Assembly: GCA_958430865.1 (NCBI GenBank)
Contig: CAUDNR010004587.1
Coordinates: 647 to 12,038, forward strand
DNA: 11,392 bases
Origin: Entrophospora sp. SA101
Lineage: Eukaryota > Glomeromycota > Glomeromycetes > Entrophosporales > Entrophosporaceae
Direction: 5' to 3'
The position numbers and the translations under genes are program-made. Below, piece by piece: positions 1-8,034 of this stretch. The notes under the pieces are model-generated. The model was not told the origin of the DNA and did no database searches. It saw nothing but the letters and a program-made list of their open reading frames with translations. Positions within the stretch are counted from its first letter, which is position 1. Every line of letters starts with the position of its first letter.

Positions 1-84
1 ATTTATATTAATAAATTATGATTAATTTAAAGCATTGCTGAAAACATTAATTATTTTTAAATTTGAGGATTTGTATAACCATTT

Positions 85-1400
85 CTGTGTTCATAATTGA
101 CCTTTAAAATACATATGGAATTTCAAGATCATGATTGACCCTTAAAACATAAAAATTTCTAGAGAATTTCAGGAACACAATTGACCTTTAAAATGCAGAG
201 AATTTCAGGACTACATTTGACCTTTAAAACCAGAGAATTTCTGGGTACATTTGATCTTGAAAACATATAGAAAATTTTTAACTTGAAAACAGAGAATTTC
301 AGGATCACAATTGACCTTTAAAATATGCAGAGAATTTCAGGACTACATCTGACCTTTAAAATGCAGAGAATTTCAGGATCACAATTGAACTTGAACCCAT
401 AGAGGATTTCAGGTCACATTTGACCTTGAAAACATATAGATAATCTCAAGCATGCATTTGACCTTGAAAACACAGTGAATTTCAGGATCACAATTGAACT
501 TGAACACATAGAGGATTTCAGGGTCACAATTGAACTTGAAAACATAGTGAATTTCAGGATCACAATTGATCTTTAAAATGTGTAGAATTTCAGGATCACA
601 ATTGACCTTTAAAATGTGTAGAGAATTTCAGGCTTGCATTTGGCCTTGAAAACACAGTGAATTTCAGTGTCACATTTGACCTTGAAAACATATAGATAAT
701 TTCGGGGCCACAATTGAACTTGAAAACACAGTGAATTTCAGTGTCATATTTGACCTTTAAATGTATAGACAATTGACCTTCAAAACATGTAGAGAATTTC
801 AAGATCATAATTGAACTTGAAAACATAGTGAATTTCAGAGTCACCTTTGACCTTTAAAACATATACAGAATTTCAGGATCACAATTGATCTTTAAAGTGT
901 GTAGAGAATTTCAGGATCACAATTGACTTTAAAACACATAGAGAATTTCAGGCTCACATTTGACCTTTAAATGTATAGACAATTGACCTTCAAAACATGT
1001 AGAGAATTTCAAGATCACAATTGAACTTGAAAACATAGTGAATTTCAGAGTCACTTTTGACCTTTAAAATCTATAGTGAATTTCAGGATCACATTTGACC
1101 TTTAAAATATTTCAGTGCCACAATTTATCTTGAAAACATTAATATTAATATTAATATAGAGGATTTCAGGGTCATAATTGATTTGAAAACATATTAATAT
1201 AGAGTTTCAAGGATATTATTGACCTTTAAAATTTATTGGCAGTTTCAGGATCATGGTTGACCTTTAAAATGTATTTGTAATTCCAGGTCATCACTGATCT
1301 TTAATAACATATTGGCAATTTTAAGGCACTGTTGATTTTAAGAATAAGTTTTGAGGTCATTATTATTTGTTGGTGATTTGTTGGTCACCATTGAACCTGA
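85..1400. repeat. Degenerate minisatellite, ~30 units of 35-40 bp
   Basis: A short unit recurs head to tail, with alternating cores of the form GAATTTCAGGATCACA and ATTGACCTTTAAAACA. About thirty occurrences of the TTTCAGG-like core can be counted. Spacing is mostly 35-39 bp, so the unit is not a strict multiple of three. Units decay toward the right edge (after ~1110), where spacers of AT repeats appear. Variants (CCTTTAAA versus ACTTGAAA) alternate, suggesting unequal exchange between subfamilies. An open frame of 82 codons on the minus strand (596-844) is only the repeat read in phase, and the array drops out of phase on both sides, so no protein is called. Confidence 0.93.
741..1075. repeat. 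210-bp higher-order duplication inside the minisatellite
   Basis: A block of about 115 bp beginning at TGACCTTTAAATGTATAGAC (751) recurs at 961, an offset of 210 bp. Both copies share the same shortened unit, in which the GAATTTCAGG...CAC portion is missing, followed by the same GTAGAGAATTTCAAGATCA unit. A shared rare variant shows recent duplication of several units together rather than unit-by-unit convergence. Confidence 0.8.
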
Positions 1401-1450
1401 AAAATATATATTTATTATTTGTTTTTATTACTACATTTCTCATATATAAC

Positions 1451-1507
1451 CCACATAGGATTATCCTATTCCATCTCGTCATCGGTGAGATAGGATAATC
1501 CTAGTGG
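1451..1507. repeat. Imperfect inverted repeat (hairpin) with TAGGATTATCCTA arms
   Basis: The left arm 1451-1469 (CCACATAGGATTATCCTAT) pairs with 1490-1507 (ATAGGATAATCCTAGTGG) with a single one-base bulge, around a ~20-base loop. Each arm contains the near-palindrome GGATTATCC. The structure sits in slightly more GC-rich sequence (1480-1540) than its surroundings. It could be a remnant end of a small inverted-repeat transposon or a chance cruciform. No target-site duplication is visible. Confidence 0.6.
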
Positions 1508-2258
1508 AATTTGTCCGCATTTCCTGCAAAATATTGTTGCACTTCTGAGTATAACTTTCAAATTTAAAAAATCTATTAATATATTACAAATGTAACCAAT
1601 CAAATCAATTAACGAATTTTAAATGTTTTAACAAGAGAGTCACAAAGGGTCAATACACCCAGCATGAGCCATCAGCAAGAATTCCACTCTCTAATTCGAA
1701 CAAGAATCTATATTAAAAATAGAAACACCACTCTGGTAACCAAATAAACAATTAAACCCCACTGTTTAATTTTCGACTACGAAAGAATAAATTTGTTTAT
1801 TATTTAATTTGCAAAAAAGTTTGTTACAGAAATGAATTGATTAACAATTTCCTGCCTCTACATTTATGAGAAAAGCTCTGAAATGTTAATTGACTGGTAA
1901 CTAATTCAAGAAGAGTAAAATTCAACTAATTTATTTTAATGTACAATTGCACGTCTTATATAAAGTTGTTCTGGAAAATCAGCTGGTATATATTGGTATA
2001 ATATAATTATTCAGATAAAAAATTTTAATTAGTTTATTAAAGTTCAAAGATTAAAATATAAATATTAATAAAATTAACTTTATAAATCTTTCAATAACCT
2101 TCATATAATCATATTTTCAAGATCAAACCAACAGAATTAAACAAAGGAACATATTTTGGATATTAGTGTGTCTTCATTGGTATCAAACCCTTTATATGAT
2201 CGTTATTGTGATTCAACCAAGGTCTGATCGTAATTCGGTATTACGAATGAATATGGCT
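1508..2258. other. Gene-poor AT-rich spacer
   Basis: No open frame, RNA gene or long repeat could be supported. Short frames occur on the minus strand near 1640-1750, but stops interrupt all of them. The right end (2141-2258) is unique sequence immediately outside the left arm of the central inverted duplication, and so is probably the original upstream flank of the Myb-like gene. Confidence 0.5.
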
Positions 2259-3128
2259 TATTTTTGTCAAGCCGGTTGAATTTGAACTCTAATACTAAAC
2301 AGACAAAACGAATTTAGAATTTTTTGGACAATCTTATTTATTATTATTATCATGCAAAATACAAACAATGAAATTTATAAAAAAAATAAAACTTTGATAA
2401 TGAAAATGAATTGCTCTGATGCGTGCCTCAACATTCGAAGGCATTGTAAAAATCAAATCACGAATACCATTTTGGCACTACGTGCTCTAACCCCTGAATT
2501 CAGATACAATTTTTTGGTCCACAAGTGAAAAATAGCGGGTCCATTTACATGTTTTTGTAGTAATTTATTAGGCTACACCATTGCGAAAAAATTTGCGTTA
2601 CAAGGGTAAAACTTTTATTGGCTAATTATTTTTATTATATAGAAGTTTCGTATTATTATTATTACTCAACACAAGGGAAAAGATCCAATTGCTACAATTA
2701 TTATTAATTGACTAAAGAAAAGAAAAGAAAATATGTCAATTACTTCTGCCGCTACTGTTATTATTATCGCGCTGCAAGGCCTACAAAGGGAAAAATGGAA
2801 AATGTTTTTTAATTGGGTTAGATAGTGCATATATTAATATTATTCGAATGATTCGTTTTATTCGAATTTGCCAGTTAAAAAATTTCGTGTGATTAAAAAT
2901 TTTTGCGCGGATATTAGATTCCTTAATTTTTAGAAAAGTGTGATCGACAGATTATTTTGGGATCAAATTAAAAAAAGATCGTACGTAGTAATTATGTATT
3001 AGTGGTAGTAGTAGTTAGATATACGCCACCCTTAAATTCTGATCCCTAAACTCTTTATTTATTATTAGTATTTGCATTAGTAGTTAATTAGTAATAATAA
3101 TTAGTAATAATAATAATAATAATAAAAA
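2259..3128 (+). promoter_or_regulatory. Upstream/promoter region of the Myb-like gene (duplicated inverted at 4538-5407)
   Basis: This stretch lies directly upstream of the start at 3129 and is copied without visible change, in inverse orientation, before the second start at 4537. Its promoter role is inferred from position. It contains poly-(AAT/TAA) runs just before the start, a GC-richer island at about 2405-2535, and a TATTCGAAT/ATTCGTTTTATTCG element (2841-2866) that recurs near 11253-11276. No confident TATA box or factor site can be named. Confidence 0.4.
3087..3127. repeat. (AAT)n microsatellite before the start codon
   Basis: Runs of AGTAATAATAATT and then (TAA)n continue into an A-rich leader directly before ATG at 3129. 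The mirror copy lies at 4539-4579. An A-rich context just before the ATG is common in AT-rich fungi. Confidence 0.7.
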
Positions 3129-4121
3129 ATGTTCAAAAAACTTTTAAGTCATAATAAATTATTTTCTTGTAAAATAAAACAAAATTCATCTAATAGTAAT
3201 AGTGTATTATTATCGTCACCTGTCGATCATTCTAGAAATAGACAATTTTCAACTTTATCAAAGAACAATGTTAAATTGATAGATGATTTCAATAACAACA
3301 AGAACAATGATGACGATAGTAATAATAGTTTCATAGATGATGATATAATAGATTTTGATAGTAGTGGTGATGGTGGTGGTATACTTGGTCAAAAAGAATC
3401 TCATGAATGGACTAAATTAGAAGTTAAACAATTAGAGAATCTTGTTGAAAAACTCGGTGAAAATTGGGATTTGGTTTCCAAGTATATGTTTACTAAATCA
3501 CCAGTAGAATGTTTTAAAAAATATAAAAATCTATTAAGTATATTACCTGATCATCATACAAAAAAATTTAAACATAGCAATGATAATGATGACTTAATTT
3601 TAGACCATCAAAAAGAATTACCAACAGAAAAAAGTTGGAAGGAAGAAGAAATTAAATTTTTGAATAATTTAATTGAGATACATGGACGTAGATGGAACCA
3701 AATTATTAAACATTTTCCAAGTAAAAGTTCTAGTGAAATAGAAAATTTTTTAAAGAACAATCCAGACAAATTTCCTTCATTAAGCAAACCTACTCAGGTT
3801 GCACCATCTATTAGATGGCCAAATGATGACATAAAGATTTTAAATGATTTAGTTTATAAACATAGACATGATTATGATTTAATTTCAAAATTCACATCAA
3901 GCAAAAAAACTTTAGGCACAACTTCCACCACCACCAGCGCCACCACCACCGCCACAGAAACAACAACAGATCATGATCATCTTCCTTGGGCAAGGTATGA
4001 AATAAATTTACTAAATGAACTTGTTGAAACATATGGACAAAATTGGTTAGTAATATCTAGAACTTTTACTTGGAAAATGTTTAATAATTTGGTTCCATCT
4101 ACGTCCATGTATCTCAATTAA
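3129..4121 (+). CDS. Multi-Myb/SANT-repeat protein with mitochondrial-type N-terminus, C-terminally truncated chimera
   Basis: The frame has 330 codons. Residues 1-50 are basic, hydroxylated and free of acidic residues until the Asp at 33; they include RQFST at 39-42, which fits an R-3 type mitochondrial processing site (cleavage after F). Residues 51-90 are an Asn/Asp-rich linker. Degenerate Myb/SANT repeats follow: about 92-135 (EWTKLEVKQLENLVEKLGENW), 168-210 (SWKEEEIKFLNNLIEIHGRRW), 228-256 (RWPNDDIKILNDLV) and a half repeat 285-311 (YEINLLNELVETYGQNW). Spaced W and hydrophobic residues support the Myb-like fold and DNA or protein binding. A Thr/Ala/Glu tract (259-280) separates repeats 3 and 4. 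From residue 311 to the end the reading comes from the antisense of repeat 2, because the right arm begins at 4057. The last ~19 residues are therefore not native and the protein is cut within repeat 4. The original continuation appears to be the fragment at 5400-5951. The ATG at 3129 is the first in the frame and opens the presequence. Whether it is expressed is unknown. Confidence 0.8.
   Translation: MFKKLLSHNKLFSCKIKQNSSNSNSVLLSSPVDHSRNRQFSTLSKNNVKLIDDFNNNKNNDDDSNNSFIDDDIIDFDSSGDGGGILGQKESHEWTKLEVKQLENLVEKLGENWDLVSKYMFTKSPVECFKKYKNLLSILPDHHTKKFKHSNDNDDLILDHQKELPTEKSWKEEEIKFLNNLIEIHGRRWNQIIKHFPSKSSSEIENFLKNNPDKFPSLSKPTQVAPSIRWPNDDIKILNDLVYKHRHDYDLISKFTSSKKTLGTTSTTTSATTTATETTTDHDHLPWARYEINLLNELVETYGQNWLVISRTFTWKMFNNLVPSTSMYLN
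3734..4056 (+). other. Single-copy spacer (loop) between the inverted arms
   Basis: This 323-bp segment exists once. It encodes the end of the second repeat region, the third Myb-like repeat, a Thr-rich tract (3907-3967, ACC/ACA codons) and the first half of the fourth repeat. In an RNA fold-back it would form the loop. Confidence 0.85.
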
Positions 4122-4537
4122 ATTATTCAAAAATTTAATTTCTTCTTCCTTCCAACTTTTTTCTGTTGGTAATTCTTTTTGATGGTCTAAAATTAAGTCA
4201 TCATTATCATTGCTATGTTTAAATTTTTTTGTATGATGATCAGGTAATATACTTAATAGATTTTTATATTTTTTAAAACATTCTACTGGTGATTTAGTAA
4301 ACATATACTTGGAAACCAAATCCCAATTTTCACCGAGTTTTTCAACAAGATTCTCTAATTGTTTAACTTCTAATTTAGTCCATTCATGAGATTCTTTTTG
4401 ACCAAGTATACCACCACCATCACCACTACTATCAAAATCTATTAACGTGAACATAATACTACACTATTACTATTAGCTGAATTTTGTTTTATTTTACAAG
4501 AAAATAATTTATTATGACTTAAAAGTTTTTTGAACAT
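4047..4537 (-). pseudogene. Inverted, frameshifted 5' copy of the Myb-like gene
   Basis: Reading leftward from the mirrored ATG (4537-4535), the first 20 residues equal those of the left copy. The frame then carries substitutions and stops after 31 residues (TAA at 4444-4442), because 124 bp matching about 3222-3345 of the left copy are missing. The loss removes residues ~32-73, including the RQFST processing motif and the acidic linker. Beyond the lesion the other frame is intact: from a fortuitous ATG at 4454 it reads 135 codons through both complete Myb-like repeats and ends with three foreign residues after SKSS, at a stop at 4049-4047 beyond the inner junction. A short two-repeat protein without a presequence is thus possible but would need the internal start. 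Pseudogene is the safer call. Confidence 0.8.
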
Positions 4538-5407
4538 TTTTTATTATTATTATTATTATTACTAATTATTATTACTAATTAACTACTAATGCAAATACTA
4601 ATAATAAATAAAGAGTTTAGGGATCAGAATTTAAGGGTGGCGTATATCTAACTACTACTACCACTAATACATAATTACTACGTACGATCTTTTTTTAATT
4701 TGATCCCAAAATAATCTGTCGATCACACTTTTCTAAAAATTAAGGAATCTAATATCCGCGCAAAAATTTTTAATCACACGAAATTTTTTAACTGGCAAAT
4801 TCGAATAAAACGAATCATTCGAATAATATTAATATATGCACTATCTAACCCAATTAAAAAACATTTTCCATTTTTCCCTTTGTAGGCCTTGCAGCGCGAT
4901 AATAATAACAGTAGCGGCAGAAGTAATTGACATATTTTCTTTTCTTTTCTTTAGTCAATTAATAATAATTGTAGCAATTGGATCTTTTCCCTTGTGTTGA
5001 GTAATAATAATAATACGAAACTTCTATATAATAAAAATAATTAGCCAATAAAAGTTTTACCCTTGTAACGCAAATTTTTTCGCAATGGTGTAGCCTAATA
5101 AATTACTACAAAAACATGTAAATGGACCCGCTATTTTTCACTTGTGGACCAAAAAATTGTATCTGAATTCAGGGGTTAGAGCACGTAGTGCCAAAATGGT
5201 ATTCGTGATTTGATTTTTACAATGCCTTCGAATGTTGAGGCACGCATCAGAGCAATTCATTTTCATTATCAAAGTTTTATTTTTTTTATAAATTTCATTG
5301 TTTGTATTTTGCATGATAATAATAATAAATAAGATTGTCCAAAAAATTCTAAATTCGTTTTGTCTGTTTAGTATTAGAGTTCAAATTCAACCGGCTTGAC
5401 AAAAATA
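4057..5407 (-). repeat. Right arm of the inverted duplication
   Basis: This 1351-bp arm mirrors 2259-3733. Its inner end shares CTAG with the left arm (3730-3733 with 4057-4060). Its outer end stops at 5401-5407 (AAAAATA), after which sequence continues as a Myb-like coding frame (TAC GGA CCT GAT TGG). Differences from the left arm cluster opposite left positions 3189, 3207, 3214 and 3215, next to the 124-bp deletion. The rest appears identical, which suggests a recent origin, gene conversion or an assembly product. Confidence 0.97.
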
Positions 5408-5951
5408 CGGACCTGATTGGAAGACAATAACAAAGGAAATTAAAACTAAGAAAAGAAATCAATGTATATCGTTTTACAAATCAAATCATCAATTTTTAGT
5501 AGAACCAACTCATAATGAGCAAAAAAGTTATTGGTTTATTGCACGTAAGGATTGGACAAAAACAGATAGAGATTTATTAAAGGATTTATTAAAAAAATAT
5601 GGAAATGATTATGGACGTCTTGCTGAATACTTTCCTGGCAGGACATTTAAATCCATTAAAAATCAAGCAACAAAGATGAAAAAAGGTGACGAAGGTTATG
5701 TTGGCTTGGAACTTGACGATAATGGTGATGTTAACACTAATCATTTTAATGATGGAAAACTTGAATCAAACGGTCGTAAAAGAGCAATATGGTCAAGCAG
5801 TGAAATAAAGAAATTAGTTGATTTGGTTAGAATATACAGTGGAGAATGGAGTAAAATTTCTGAAATTATGAAAAATAGAAGTTCAGATGCCTGTTCAAGA
5901 AAATATTATACTCTAGTATATCCTGAAGGAATTAGGGATCAATCTATATAA
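5400..5951 (+). pseudogene. Orphaned 3' part of the Myb-like gene
   Basis: An open frame runs from a stop at 5397 to TAA at 5949-5951, about 183 codons with no ATG before 5676. It opens inside a Myb-like repeat (YGPDWKTITKEI, from 5406). Two fuller repeats follow, at DWTKTDRDLLKDLLKKYGND (5548-5607) with its C-terminal helix FKSIKNQATKMK, and at IWSSSEIKKLVDLV...GEWSKISEIM...SRKYY (from about 5788). A Gly/Asp/Asn linker separates them. The style and spacing match the left copy, and the first codons abut the right arm exactly, so this is the natural continuation of the gene at 3129. Part of the fourth repeat and probably more is lost between them. The adjoining promoter copy points the other way, so this fragment has no evident promoter. 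Starting at the ATG at 5676 would give 91 residues with only the last repeat. Confidence 0.75.
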
Positions 5952-6214
5952 TCATCATGTATTTTTTTTACATGTGCATATACATTATATATATACATAT
6001 TTATTTAATATTTTACAGTGGAATTATTAATTTAGAATTTAATATTCAATATTAAATAAATATTATGCAAATAAAAATTGCTAAAGATAGAAACTGCAAT
6101 TAGCTGCAATTGCAATTCAGTTTTAATAGGCAACTAGTTGCAATTAGTTGCAATTAGTTGAGGAGCCACATTATTAAACTAATATAATAATAATTTGCGG
6201 TGCATCTTTAATCT
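5952..6214. other. AT-rich spacer downstream of the Myb-like gene, with TTGCAATTAG repeats
   Basis: AT-rich sequence with AATAAA-like motifs after the stop (around 6053 and 6070) fits a 3' untranslated region and polyadenylation zone. From about 6094 to 6160 the ten-base motif TTGCAATTAG and its variants repeat five or six times in both direct and inverted sense. Nothing else is recognised. Confidence 0.45.
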
Positions 6215-6310
6215 TTATATTAAGTACCCATGGCCATCGGTGTATTGCCGTAACTTCTTCACTTGTTCCTTTAATTTATCTCTTGTGGTTTCAATTCCTT
6301 TTTTTGGAGT
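6215..6310 (-). pseudogene. Short coding remnant or terminal exon, unknown protein
   Basis: A minus-strand frame of 31 codons ends at TAA (6217-6215) and reads KGIETTRDKLKEQVKKLRQY then TDGHGYLI. The charged, heptad-like stretch suggests a coiled coil and looks more protein-like than its AT-rich neighbours. A stop bounds it upstream at 6313-6311. An AAAAAAAG acceptor-like site just inside could mark an intron boundary, but no donor exon was found. The protein is not recognised. It could be the end of a decayed gene or chance. Confidence 0.25.
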
Positions 6311-7667
6311 TTAATAATAAATAGATCATGTTAATTAAATTGATTATATTAAAATTAATTTACTAAAAGTTATAAATGTAAATATTTATATAATAATAAG
6401 GAAAAAAGGGAAATTTCTGGATCAGTTTATGATGTGCAGGTTCAATTCTTTTGGTAGCAAGTAAGCTTGTTTTCTCACCTTAAAGGATTACAATTACTGC
6501 GTGTTCCTCAAATTTTCAAAATTCAAACTCATTATTATTATGACATCGTATATCGATACGCTCAAGAAGTATCTTGTAAGTATTATTAATTACAAGGATG
6601 AATGTGTTAATAACTGAATAAATGCTACAAGATGAAGAAATAAATTACATGTAGCACCATTGAAGGTTTAGAAGGTGTTCTATTATTAAGAAAAAATTTA
6701 TGAGAAAATAAATGATAAAGCAGTAAGTAGTCTCGGACAGAATTCAAAACTTTATCATCTCTTACTAATATATATTCCAGGTAGTTTGTTCAATAAAAAC
6801 ATAATGTAATTATTTATTCCTACAAATTTTACTTGTTGTTTAGGAAAAATGAAATTTATTTATTTATATGCCGTATGAATTGATTTATATATTATTTTAT
6901 TAAGAAATAGTTCAAGACACAATTAATATCTGAGATAAAGTGTTGGTCACCCCAAATATTATTATCATTATAGCTTACTATTAGCTGAATCATTCATTAT
7001 TTGTTAATAAATTGCTCACAGAACGATCTAAACACGCGCTTTGGTAGAAAAAACAATCATTATTGTATATGTTTGAATTTAGGTCTGAGTTTGGTTCGTT
7101 CGTAACTCTGTTTAAATTCATCATAAAAACCCATAAAACCAGCTGTAAATATATTAAATTTAACACAAACCAAAAAATCGATAAAGTAGTAATTGGTAGA
7201 ATAGAGCCCAGAAAAACATTTAAATCAAACAAACTAAGTAATTAGTATTAGTGAAAAAATACTAAAGGCTCGGATTTTCGGTTAGTAAATCGGCAATTGA
7301 AATTTGCTTCGCTAGCACTAGGGGAAAAAAGACAGAAGTAATTCGGCAATATATGAAGATGAAGATATAATCTGCAAAAAATATCTGCAACTACAATTTT
7401 ATTGGTGTTGGCGAGTTGGAAGTTATTTAGAAATCGATTTGGCAATTGCTGATGTTTTTTTGCGGATAATATATAACTACACGGTAATAGTAATGGTAAT
7501 GGTTGTAAAGATGTGACCATTTTGATTGAGTATTATCAGCAGGATAAACAAAAATTATAAAACCTTGGTAATTATATTATTTGCTCCTTGATTTACATCT
7601 CTCGATATTATTTACAATACTTCCCATAAACCCTTCTTCACTAAAGTTATCAACTTATAACTCGCGA
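6311..7667. other. Spacer without a supported gene
   Basis: Open frames of 60-90 codons occur on both strands (for example 7063-7245 plus opposite 6990-7232 minus, and 7248-7520 minus). They overlap in antisense, are dominated by hydrophobic AT-rich codons and show no recognisable domain. At 6540-6575 a short plus-strand start (MTSYIDTLKKYL) runs directly into GTAAGT, which would suit a first exon, but no matching downstream exon was found. The segment 6418-6448 has tRNA-promoter-like boxes. Confidence 0.4.
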
Positions 7668-7887
7668 TCAGATAGATAATTCGTCGTCACCATCGTCGTC
7701 ATCGTTATCTAAAGAATTAATAATCAGTTGCTTTTCTTCAGCATTTATAGCATTTGCAAATTCATCAAAAGCAAATGAATTATCAATATTACTAAAAACT
7801 ATGTTAATGCCTTTTTTATGGCACTATTTCCGTTCCTTTGTTATCCATAGACATCGAAAAGTCGTTAGCAAACTCAATTTTTGTTAT
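7668..7887 (-). pseudogene. Frameshifted acidic-tailed coding remnant, unknown protein
   Basis: Two overlapping minus-strand frames look like one protein interrupted by a frameshift in the A-run near 7812-7818. The upstream piece (7887-7816) reads IEFANDFSMSMDNKGTEIVP. The downstream piece (7823-7668) contains NSFAFDEFANAINAEEKQ and ends in an Asp-rich tail (DNDDDDGDDELSI) at TGA 7670-7668. The motif EFAN appears in both pieces, hinting at an internal repeat. The acidic C-terminus and balanced residue use are unlike random AT-rich frames. No family is recognised and no start codon context is evident. Two separate exons are a less likely alternative, as no splice site lies between them. Confidence 0.35.
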
Positions 7888-8034
7888 TTATAAAAAGAAA
7901 ATATATATATTGATCTCCAGAAAGCATACACAAAAATTAATTAATATTAATGTGTATTTTCTTCCGACTGTATTATTTTAAGCAAAAAAATTTTTTTAAT
8001 GGGTTGAAATTAATAAAAAACTCTGAATGAAGAA

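Larger units (their letters stand above)
2259..3733 (+). repeat. Left arm of a 1.35-1.48 kb inverted duplication
   Basis: The sequence 2259-3733 is the reverse complement of 4057-5407. Base pairing follows coordinate sum 7666 for the outer part (2259-3219 with 5407-4447) and sum 7790 for the inner part (3346-3733 with 4444-4057). The net difference is 124 bp present only in this arm (about 3222-3345). Line-by-line comparison found no mismatch across the upstream ~870 bp or across the inner coding part. The arm holds ~870 bp of upstream region plus the coding sequence for the presequence and the first two Myb-like repeats. Confidence 0.97.

Noticed and set aside
596..844. 82-codon minus-strand open frame with a repeating LKFT.FS pattern
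   Set aside because: It is the minisatellite read in phase. Unit length is not constant modulo three and the frame is lost on both sides.
2405..2535. GC-richer island upstream of the Myb-like gene with short frames on both strands and a GTGGACCAAAAAATTG sequence reminiscent of a transposon end
   Set aside because: No terminal repeat partner, no transposase and no target duplication. The resemblance is an impression only.
3212..3350. Reading the 124-bp segment missing from the right arm as a retained intron (it ends ATAATAG)
   Set aside because: The segment is open in frame, encodes a plausible presequence and acidic linker, its length is not needed for splicing, and flanking substitutions indicate a lesion.
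4464..4480. 15-base match TACTATTAGCTGAAT shared by the right-arm patch and ~6976
   Set aside because: Too short in AT-rich DNA to claim that the patch was templated from there.
6990..7245. Overlapping antisense frames of 80 (minus) and 60 (plus) codons
   Set aside because: They oppose each other, are AT-driven and hydrophobic or Lys-rich, and have no recognised domain or supporting context.
7248..7520. 90-codon minus-strand frame beginning with a Leu/Pro-rich stretch
   Set aside because: The leader-like start is not followed by a coherent signal peptide or domain. Composition is as expected of chance frames.
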